Shown in pieces: positions 16,561 through 23,830 of a stretch of 64,000 nucleotides of DNA. A program made the translations under genes and the position numbers. The notes under the pieces were generated by a model that searched no databases, was not told where the DNA came from, and saw nothing but the letters and a program-made list of their open reading frames with translations. The stretch's first letter is position 1. Every line of letters begins with the position of its first letter. The stretch covers positions 1,868,501-1,932,500 of the forward strand of contig NZ_CP016614.1 in NCBI RefSeq assembly GCF_013377255.1, given 5' to 3'. This DNA comes from Mannheimia granulomatis. Its GTDB lineage: Bacteria; Pseudomonadota; Gammaproteobacteria; Enterobacterales; Pasteurellaceae.

Positions 16561-18951
16561 TTATTCCCCTGATTTTTTAGTTTTAGCCGAGCTTTTCTTT
16601 TTAGCTACTTTCGGTTTACTAGCGGTTGTTTTTCTACTTTTTCTTACCGATTTTGCCGGTTTTTTCTCTGCTTTTTTCACCGTTCTAGGTTCTTTGAAAA
16701 TAGGCTTGGTTGCCTCTAACTTAGCCTTTTTCCTTGCCGTTTTACCACTTTTTTTGTGTTCAGTAAGTAGTTCAAAATCAATTTTTTTCTCATCGAGATT
16801 GACATTAATCACCTTCACACGTACTGCATCACCTAAACGGTAGATCACGCCACTACCACCAACCAAACGTTGACGGTCAGCATCATAGTGATAATAATCA
16901 TTATCCAAGGTTGAAATATGTACCAAGCCATCAATTAGTAGCTCGTTGAGCTTCACAAACAAACCAAAGCCGGTTACGCTTGAAATTACACCATCAAACT
17001 CTGCACCAAGATGATCCTGCATAAATTCGCATTTTAACCAATCTGCGACCTCTCTTGTCGCCTCATCCGCACGGCGTTCTGTAGCGGAACATTTATCACC
17101 AAATTGGTCGATATCATCGAGCTTGTAGTGATAACCGCCGCCATCAGTGTAATGGCGTTTATTGCCTTTGCCCTTTTCAATTAGATATTTAATTGCTCGA
17201 TGCAACAATAAATCAGGGTAGCGGCGAATCGGTGAGGTAAAATGAGCATATTCGCTTAATGCTAAACCGAAGTGACCAATATTATCCGCTGCATAAACAG
17301 CCTGTTTCAGCGAGCGTAGCAACATGGTTTGAATCAGCTCTTTGTCTGCCCGCTTCGCAATTTGCTCAAGTAGAACACCGTAATCTTTCGGACTCGGTTC
17401 TAAACCCACATCCCAAGTCAAACCACATTCACGCACAAAGGATTTAAAGCTCATCACTTTTTCTTCACTTGGCTTGTCGTGAATACGGTACAATGCCGGC
17501 TCATTGGCTTCCTCGACAAAACGAGCCGCGGCAATGTTTGCCAGAATCATACACTCTTCAATTAACTTGTGAGCATCGTTACGAATAAGTGGCTCAATGC
17601 GTTCAATCCGACCTTGCGGATTAAAAATAAATTGATTTTCAATGGTTTCAAACTCAATTGCACCACGTTTATGACGTGCTTTCATGAGAATTTTGAACAT
17701 AGCATAAAGCTCTTCAATATGAGGCACTAGCGGAGCATAACGTTCACGTAAGGTTTCATCTCCCTCTAACATTTTCCATACTTTAGTATAGGTGAGGCGA
17801 GCGTGTGAATTCATTACTGCTTCATAAAATTGGTAGCTTGTTAGCTCACCTTTTGCAGAAAGCGTCATCTCTGCTACTAAACATAAACGATCTACTTGTG
17901 GATTAAGTGAACATAAGCCGTTTGAAAGCACTTCCGGCAGCATTGGGATTACTCGATTTGGAAAATAAACTGAATTTCCTCGATTTAAAGCTTCAAGATC
18001 CAATGCCGTTTTTGGGCGAACATAGTAACTTACATCAGCAATCGCTACCCATAAACGCCAGCCATCCCCCTCTTTGCGAGCAAACACCGCATCATCAAAA
18101 TCCCGGGCATCTTCACCATCAATGGTAATAAGTGGTAATGGACGCAAATCAACTCGACCTTGTTTTGCCTCTTCCGGCACTTCTTCACTGGTAAATTGGC
18201 GAATCTGTTTTTCTACGCCATCCGGCCAAGCATGAGGAATATCATGGTTGCGTAAAGCAATTTCAATTTCCATCCCCGGAGCCAAATTATCCCCTAAGAT
18301 TTCGGTAATAGCACCGACCGGGCGGCTGAAACTGGCTTTCCGTTCTTGTAGTTCAACCACAACAACTTGTCCCATTCTTGCTCCCATACGATATTCATCG
18401 GGAATTAAAATATCTTGATTGATACGGCTATCATCCGGCACGACAAAGCCAATCCCGCTTTCAAGGAAAAAGCGGCCGACTATCTGTTTCTTACGAGCTT
18501 CAAGCACTCGTACAATTCGCACTTCTTTACGCCCACGGCGATCGGTACCATTTGGTTGGGCTAATACAAAGTCACCATGCATTACACGAACCATTTGAGC
18601 ATTAGGAATAAACCAATCTTCACTTTTAATAGATTTTTCACTACCTTCTACCTGTAAAAATCCATAACCATCACGATGACCTATCACCGTTCCTTTAATT
18701 AAATCCATTTTTTCCGGCAAGGCATAACGCTTACCTTTAGTAAAAACCAATTCACCGTCATTTTCCATCGCACGTAAACGGCGACGAATACCTTCCGCTC
18801 GCTCTTCATCATAAATATGAAATGCTTCTAGCAACTCATCGCGGCTCATTGGGGCGTTATATTCACGGATGGTCTCTAAAATAAATTCTCGGCTTGGCAC
18901 CGGATTTTCATATTTTTCTAATTCTTTTTGATAATTTGGATCGACTATCAT
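16561..18951 (-). CDS. rnr: Ribonuclease R
   Basis: RNase R is a processive 3'-5' exoribonuclease that degrades structured RNA and takes part in tmRNA-linked mRNA decay and rRNA quality control. The 796-residue protein has an N-terminal helix-turn-helix and cold-shock domains, the RNB catalytic domain with the metal-binding GEDARDFDDAV motif near residue 270, an S1 domain near 640-725 (FDGVISSVTGFGLFVKL) and a lysine-rich tail. The tail binds SmpB-tmRNA in E. coli. The gene stands alone apart from the small membrane gene that follows it. An uptake site lies upstream. Confidence 0.97.
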   Translation of the reverse strand: MIVDPNYQKELEKYENPVPSREFILETIREYNAPMSRDELLEAFHIYDEERAEGIRRRLRAMENDGELVFTKGKRYALPEKMDLIKGTVIGHRDGYGFLQVEGSEKSIKSEDWFIPNAQMVRVMHGDFVLAQPNGTDRRGRKEVRIVRVLEARKKQIVGRFFLESGIGFVVPDDSRINQDILIPDEYRMGARMGQVVVVELQERKASFSRPVGAITEILGDNLAPGMEIEIALRNHDIPHAWPDGVEKQIRQFTSEEVPEEAKQGRVDLRPLPLITIDGEDARDFDDAVFARKEGDGWRLWVAIADVSYYVRPKTALDLEALNRGNSVYFPNRVIPMLPEVLSNGLCSLNPQVDRLCLVAEMTLSAKGELTSYQFYEAVMNSHARLTYTKVWKMLEGDETLRERYAPLVPHIEELYAMFKILMKARHKRGAIEFETIENQFIFNPQGRIERIEPLIRNDAHKLIEECMILANIAAARFVEEANEPALYRIHDKPSEEKVMSFKSFVRECGLTWDVGLEPSPKDYGVLLEQIAKRADKELIQTMLLRSLKQAVYAADNIGHFGLALSEYAHFTSPIRRYPDLLLHRAIKYLIEKGKGNKRHYTDGGGYHYKLDDIDQFGDKCSATERRADEATREVADWLKCEFMQDHLGAEFDGVISSVTGFGLFVKLNELLIDGLVHISTLDNDYYHYDADRQRLVGGSGVIYRLGDAVRVKVINVNLDEKKIDFELLTEHKKSGKTARKKAKLEATKPIFKEPRTVKKAEKKPAKSVRKSRKTTASKPKVAKKKSSAKTKKSGE

Positions 18952-19094
18952 AGCATCCTCCTTTATTGGTAATATCTTGCCCTATTCTAACTGACTTTCA
19001 GATAAAGTGGTAAAAAATCACTCAAATTTGACCGCTTACCATTTTTTCAGATTTCGTTATATAATTAGTTTTTTATTTTATTTGAGGAAAAATA

Positions 19095-19415
19095 ATGACT
19101 TACCCAACTTGCCCTGAATGTAAAGGCGAAAATACTTATCATGATTCAATTCAATTTGTTTGCCCTGATTGTGCTTATGAATGGACGGGTGAAGAAAATC
19201 TACAAGAAGAAGATGTCTTAATTGTTAAAGACAGCAATGGTAATTTATTATCCGACGGCGATGATGTGTTATTAATCAAAGACCTAAAATTAAAAGGTTC
19301 TTCTGAGGTGCTGAAAAAAGGTACTAAATTCAAAGGGATACGCTTAGTCAATGGCGATCATAATGTCGATTGCGGCAAAATTATGCTTAAATCTGAATTT
19401 CTGAAAAAGGCATAA
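19095..19415 (+). CDS. yjdM: PhnA-family zinc ribbon protein YjdM
   Basis: The 106-residue protein has an N-terminal zinc ribbon with two CxxC pairs (TCPECKGEN and VCPDCAYEW) and the PhnA domain with IVKDSNGNLLSDGDDV and IKDLKLKGSS. It matches E. coli YjdM over its length, with a short gap near the C-terminus. The old name PhnA is misleading: YjdM is not phosphonoacetate hydrolase, and its biochemical role is unsettled. It stands as a single gene. Confidence 0.93.
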   Translation: MTYPTCPECKGENTYHDSIQFVCPDCAYEWTGEENLQEEDVLIVKDSNGNLLSDGDDVLLIKDLKLKGSSEVLKKGTKFKGIRLVNGDHNVDCGKIMLKSEFLKKA

Positions 19416-19482
19416 AATCTGAATATATAATTGGTCTAAATTAGGCTGCTTTTGCAAATATTATTCAAAAAGGAAACGTGCT

Positions 19483-19965
19483 ATGTTATTTAAAAACACA
19501 CTTTTGGCTTTATCTGTCTTTTCATTATTCACCTTTAATGCACAAGCTGCGAATACTACAAAAGCAGCAACACAGCAAAAGGCAGCAGAAGATCCAAATT
19601 TAAAATCCTTTAATCAAAATGTCAGTATCAATTTAACTCAACGAGGCATTGCAACTCAAGATAATCAAAATATTGTAGTACTCATCTACGAAGTCACTAA
19701 CAAAGGTAAAAATAGAATCAAAAATCTCAACTGGTCATCTGCTTTTACTGTAAATAATCAAGTTTTCTTTATCCAAGAAATCAAAACTAAACTGGATAAA
19801 GATATTGCATCAGGTAAAAAAGAAAGTATTACTGTTACTCTACCACTAGATAATTTACCTGAGCCGGCAAAACAAATTTTCTCTACAAATGAAGTGTCGG
19901 TTGGTCATTTAACTGTAGCAAAACAGATTGATTTTACTAATGGTAAGAAAATCGTTGTAAAATAA
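19483..19965 (+). CDS. Exported protein, unknown function
   Basis: A 160-residue protein with a clear Sec signal peptide: basic start, hydrophobic core and cleavage after NAQA at about residue 22. The mature part begins with a lysine- and alanine-rich linker and continues as a predicted beta-rich domain (VSINLTQRGIATQDNQNIVVLIYEV, split here by eye into strands) resembling small immunoglobulin-like periplasmic proteins. No cysteines. I do not recognise a named family. It is a single gene with its own ribosome site and a strong terminator. Confidence 0.8.
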   Translation: MLFKNTLLALSVFSLFTFNAQAANTTKAATQQKAAEDPNLKSFNQNVSINLTQRGIATQDNQNIVVLIYEVTNKGKNRIKNLNWSSAFTVNNQVFFIQEIKTKLDKDIASGKKESITVTLPLDNLPEPAKQIFSTNEVSVGHLTVAKQIDFTNGKKIVVK

Positions 19966-19975
19966 TGAGTTACCA

Positions 19976-20014
19976 AAATAGCCCCATTTAAGAATATTAA
20001 ATGGGGCTATTTTT
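19976..20014. terminator. Bidirectional terminator
   Basis: AATAGCCCCATTTAA and TTAAATGGGGCTATT form a 15-base stem with a short loop, followed by TTTTT on the plus strand and preceded by A-rich sequence. It serves the exported-protein gene on the plus strand and probably znuA on the minus strand. Confidence 0.9.
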
Positions 20015-20026
20015 ATCTATAGGATC

Positions 20027-20998
20027 TTATTTTGTTTTTCCTAAACATAGGCTAAATTCATTCGCCAGTAATTGTAAAAACTCCGGATAAGCCGTTGCAC
20101 TTAACTTAATATTTGCACCGAGTGGATCTAACTGCCCTACATTCACTTTTGTTTCTTTAGCTAAAGTTTCAATCACTTTCGGCGTAAATTGCGGTTCTGC
20201 AAATAAACATTCTGCTTTATGCTGCACAATATTTTTCTTAATTGCAGCTAATGTTTTTGCTCCAGGAGCAACGGTCGGATTAATAGTAAATGAACCCAGC
20301 GAATTTAAACCATAATCACGTTCAAAATGACCATAAGCATCATGGAAAGTGTAATAGCCTACATTTTTTAGATGCCCTAATTGTTTCGCAATTTCTGCCT
20401 TTTTAGCAACTAAATTTGCTTTAAATTTTGCTAAATTATCCGCAATTTTTGCTTTCTGCTCCGGTAATTGTTCGCTTAAACGAGCGGCAATTTGTTCAGC
20501 AGCCAGTTCACTTGCCTCCGCTGAAAGCCAAATGTGCCAATCTTCATCATGGCTATGACCATGATGCTCGTGATCTTCATGTTTATGACCGTGCTTATGT
20601 CCATGTTTATGAGCATGTTCATTTTTATGTTCATGCTTATGCTCATCGTCTTTATCTTCTTTTTTGCTTGCTTTATCAACAATAGCCTCAATTGCCTCTA
20701 CATCTTCTAATGTCAACACTTTTTCTTTTGGCAATTTTTCAATGCTTTTTTCCAAAAAGCCTTCCAAACCGTCGCCGATCCAAACCACTAACTGGGCAGA
20801 TTGTAATTGAGACATATCTGAAGGTTTTAAGCTGTAATCATGCGGTGAAGCCGACGCAGGGAGTAATACTTTAGTTTCCGTTACTCCATCGGTAATAGCA
20901 TTAGCAATAAAACCTAACGGCTTAATACTGGTTAATACATCCGCTTGAGCGACACCTGCTCCTAAAACGGCTAATCCGATTAATGTTTTTTTGAACAT
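20027..20998 (-). CDS. znuA: Zinc ABC transporter substrate-binding protein ZnuA
   Basis: ZnuA captures zinc in the periplasm and delivers it to ZnuBC. The 323-residue protein has a signal peptide cleaved after AQA at about residue 19, the first metal-ligand region PHDYSL at about 52-57, and a long histidine- and acid-rich loop at about 117-155 typical of zinc-specific cluster 9 proteins. Later ligands lie in TFHDAYGHF and near the C-terminus. znuB and znuC are not adjacent, which is common in Pasteurellaceae. Repression by Zur is expected, but no convincing Zur box was found by eye. Confidence 0.95.
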   Translation of the reverse strand: MFKKTLIGLAVLGAGVAQADVLTSIKPLGFIANAITDGVTETKVLLPASASPHDYSLKPSDMSQLQSAQLVVWIGDGLEGFLEKSIEKLPKEKVLTLEDVEAIEAIVDKASKKEDKDDEHKHEHKNEHAHKHGHKHGHKHEDHEHHGHSHDEDWHIWLSAEASELAAEQIAARLSEQLPEQKAKIADNLAKFKANLVAKKAEIAKQLGHLKNVGYYTFHDAYGHFERDYGLNSLGSFTINPTVAPGAKTLAAIKKNIVQHKAECLFAEPQFTPKVIETLAKETKVNVGQLDPLGANIKLSATAYPEFLQLLANEFSLCLGKTK

Positions 20999-21143
20999 AA
21001 TGTTTTCCCCTATTTCCTATTTTTCACGAATAATTTAAACCTAGATATTCTAACAAAATCACATAAAATTTCTATAATTTTTTTATGGGTATTTTTCACC
21101 TGCTTTTTTCTATATACTTGCATTTGCAAAAAAACTAACAAAT

Positions 21144-22616
21144 TTGGCCGCTATGAAATATAAAAATTTACGAGAATTTCTTGATTTTCTTGAAAATCAA
21201 GGGGAATTGGTTCGCATAAAACACGAGATCGATCCTTATTTAGAAATGACCGAAATTGCCGACCGCACCTTACGTAAAAATGGGCCGGCATTGCTGTTTG
21301 AAAATCCGAAAGGTAGTAATATTCCTGTGCTTTGCAACTTATTCGGCACGCCAAAACGGGTCGCAATGGGAATGGGTCAAGAAGATACCAAAGCCTTGCG
21401 AGAGCTGGGTAAACTGCTTGCCTTTTTAAAAGAACCCGAGCCGCCAAAAGGTTTTAAAGATTTAATCGGTCAACTTCCACAATGGAAACAAGTACTAAAT
21501 ATGCCGCCTAAAGTGTTAAGCAAAGCAGATTGTCAGCAAATTGTGATTTCAGGTGAAGATGTTGATCTCAGCAAGTTACCCATCATGCACTGTTGGCAAG
21601 GTGATATTGCCCCTCTGGTTACTTGGGGGCTAACCGTTACTCAAGGACCATATAAAAAACGCCAGAATTTAGGTATTTACCGCCAACAACTCATTGGTAA
21701 AAACAAATTGATTATGCGTTGGCTTTCTCACCGTGGCGGTGCTTTAGATTTCCAAGAATGGAAAGCAGAAAATCCGGATAAACCATTTCCGGTTTCTGTG
21801 GTGTTAGGGGCTGATCCAGCTACAATTTTAGCGGCAGTGACTCCTATTCCGGATACATTATCTGAATATGCCTTTGCCGGTTTATTACGCGGGCAAAAAA
21901 CGGAAGTGGTGAAATCTATCTCCAATGAATTAGAAGTGCCGGCAAGTGCAGAAATTGTCCTTGAGGGCTATATCGACCTTGAAGAAACCGCATTGGAAGG
22001 ACCTTATGGCGATCACACCGGCTACTATAATGAGCAAGAATATTTTCCTGTGTTTACCGTAACCCATATTACAATGCGAAAAGATGCGATTTACCACTCT
22101 ACCTACACCGGCAGACCACCTGATGAACCGGCGGTATTAGGCGAGGCGTTAAACGAGGTGTTTATCCCGATTTTACAAAAGCAATTCCCGGAAATTGTCG
22201 ATTTTTATCTGCCACCAGAGGGCTGTTCTTATCGCCTTGCGGTTGTTACCATCAAAAAACAATACGCAGGTCATGCTAAACGGGTAATGATGGGGGTTTG
22301 GTCATTCTTACGCCAATTTATGTACACCAAATTTGTAATTGTGTGTGATGATGATATAAACGCAAGAGATTGGAAAGATGTCATTTGGGCAATTACCACC
22401 CGCTGCGATCCTACACGAGACACCACCTTGATTGAAAATACTCCGATTGATTATCTTGATTTTGCCTCACCGGTTGCAGGGTTAGGCTCAAAAATGGGAA
22501 TTGATGCAACGAATAAATGGCCGGGAGAAACCACTAGAGAATGGGGCACTCCAATTAAAAAAGATCCTAAAGTGGTCAAACGCATTGATGAAATTTGGGA
22601 CCAGCTTGGTCTATAA
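21144..22616 (+). CDS. ubiD: 4-hydroxy-3-polyprenylbenzoate decarboxylase UbiD
   Basis: UbiD decarboxylates the polyprenylated benzoate intermediate of ubiquinone synthesis using prenylated FMN made by UbiX. The protein is nearly colinear with E. coli UbiD, with PALLFENPKGS, the flavin-site region NLGIYRQQLIGKNKLI, the EGPYGDHTGYY motif and the DATNKWPGE tail. The start is uncertain: TTG 21144 gives MAAMKY, which aligns with the E. coli start MDAMKY, while ATG 21153 is three codons further in. Neither has a good ribosome site. Single gene. Confidence 0.95.
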   Translation: MAAMKYKNLREFLDFLENQGELVRIKHEIDPYLEMTEIADRTLRKNGPALLFENPKGSNIPVLCNLFGTPKRVAMGMGQEDTKALRELGKLLAFLKEPEPPKGFKDLIGQLPQWKQVLNMPPKVLSKADCQQIVISGEDVDLSKLPIMHCWQGDIAPLVTWGLTVTQGPYKKRQNLGIYRQQLIGKNKLIMRWLSHRGGALDFQEWKAENPDKPFPVSVVLGADPATILAAVTPIPDTLSEYAFAGLLRGQKTEVVKSISNELEVPASAEIVLEGYIDLEETALEGPYGDHTGYYNEQEYFPVFTVTHITMRKDAIYHSTYTGRPPDEPAVLGEALNEVFIPILQKQFPEIVDFYLPPEGCSYRLAVVTIKKQYAGHAKRVMMGVWSFLRQFMYTKFVIVCDDDINARDWKDVIWAITTRCDPTRDTTLIENTPIDYLDFASPVAGLGSKMGIDATNKWPGETTREWGTPIKKDPKVVKRIDEIWDQLGL

Positions 22617-22620
22617 TATC

Positions 22621-22725
22621 AATTAACCACAGAATTACGAACCACCCCATCTATACAAGCGGTTGAATTTATTGGAAATTTTGCAACTCTTGTCTTTTGG
22701 AGCCTAATATATTCTGTGGTTAATT
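22621..22725. repeat. 15-bp perfect inverted repeat flanking an uptake site
   Basis: AATTAACCACAGAAT (22621-22635) and ATTCTGTGGTTAATT (22711-22725) are perfect complements 75 bases apart, downstream of ubiD. The spacer contains an uptake core (ACAAGCGGTTG). The right arm is followed by ATTTTT. It could be a terminator or a short mobile remnant. Confidence 0.6.
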
Positions 22726-22753
22726 ATTTTTATAATATTTAAAAGGAGAACTT

Positions 22754-23278
22754 ATGTTATCGGTTAATTTAACCTTTATAATCTTTTTTATTGTCCGCTT
22801 ATACAGCCTCAGTATTTCAATTAAAAATGAAAAAAGGCTAATTAAAAATGGAGCGGTACAATATGGCAAAAAAATCTCAATCTTACTTTCAGTTCTGCAT
22901 GTTTTATTCTATTTTTCAGCAATCTTTGAGGCAAATTATTTTTACCACACTTGGGATTCTTTTAGCTTTTTAGGTGCTGTAGTTATGTTGTTAGCTTATG
23001 TTGCATTATTTTGGGTAATTTCGCAGTTAAAAGAAATCTGGACAGTAAAACTTTATATTTTACCTAATCACAAAATCAATACTTCAATGCTCTTTCGGAC
23101 AATTAAGCATCCTAACTATTTTTTAAATATTTTGCCGGAATTAATTGGTTTAGTATTTCTTTGCCATGCTTGGAATACGTTAATTTACATTTTCCCTCTT
23201 TATTTGTTGGTTTTATGTACTCGAATTTACCAAGAAGAAAAAGTAATGAAACCGTTATTTAATCAAATAAATAACTAA
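22754..23278 (+). CDS. ICMT-like membrane methyltransferase family protein
   Basis: A 174-residue membrane protein with about five hydrophobic segments. Near the C-terminus it has HPNYFLNILPE followed by YQEEKVM, the arrangement (H-P-N-Y, then E-E) of the isoprenylcysteine carboxyl methyltransferase / phospholipid methyltransferase superfamily, where it binds SAM. Bacterial members have no established substrate, so the activity is only suggested. The gene is AT-rich, has a good AAGGAG ribosome site, and stands between ubiD and rne. Confidence 0.7.
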   Translation: MLSVNLTFIIFFIVRLYSLSISIKNEKRLIKNGAVQYGKKISILLSVLHVLFYFSAIFEANYFYHTWDSFSFLGAVVMLLAYVALFWVISQLKEIWTVKLYILPNHKINTSMLFRTIKHPNYFLNILPELIGLVFLCHAWNTLIYIFPLYLLVLCTRIYQEEKVMKPLFNQINN

Positions 23279-23830
23279 GTTAATTACATTTCGTTGGTTA
23301 AGCCCTACTACCCCTTGTATAACGCGGCTAAAAGCTGCGTTATATACATATCCACCTTGCTCTCCCATAATAATCAACATCTGATTTTAGCAAGCTTTAC
23401 ATTCAGCAAAAAATTCTCTCAAAATCCAGAACTTAATTGTTGTAGCAGCTACGGCAGTCTCTTATGGTTTTCACTACAAACAAAGTGTATAAAGCTATTT
23501 TTGCCCCCAATGAAATTACTTCTCAACCAACCAATAATTACCTTGCCTTTTCGAGCGTTAAAATGCGATAATACCTCGTTATTTTTGCCTTCAAAAAGCA
23601 ACAGAACAATTGCAAAAAATTGGGCAAAAACAACCGCTTGTAAAAGGAATAAACAAGCCCTAAGTGATTGATTTTGCAGTTTCTTTGAGACAAGAAGAAT
23701 GAACGTAAGACAACTATCAACACTTCATCAGGAATCTAGACAGTCGTGAGATAGACACAAAATAATTCCTGAAAAAATGGGTCGGAATGACCATGTAAAA
23801 CAAAACGAAACAAAATAATGAGAAAACACA
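23279..23830 (+). promoter_or_regulatory. Long rne leader region, no credible gene
   Basis: About 550 bases precede rne. I see no credible gene; an open frame at 23294-23671 has no family features and reads through an uptake site. The region has hairpins, for example AACGCGGCT/AGCTGCGTT near 23320 and GGTC/GACC with a GGAAT loop at about 23780-23792, just before the rne ribosome site. E. coli rne has a long structured 5' UTR through which RNase E autoregulates its mRNA; this leader is consistent with that, by inference. Confidence 0.5.

Noticed and set aside
20999..21143. Zur box upstream of znuA
   Set aside because: AT-rich partial palindromes exist, but none matched a Zur site well enough to report.
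23294..23671. Open frame of 125 codons upstream of rne
   Set aside because: No family features, poor composition, and it reads through an uptake site (AKTTACKRN); the region fits an RNA leader better.
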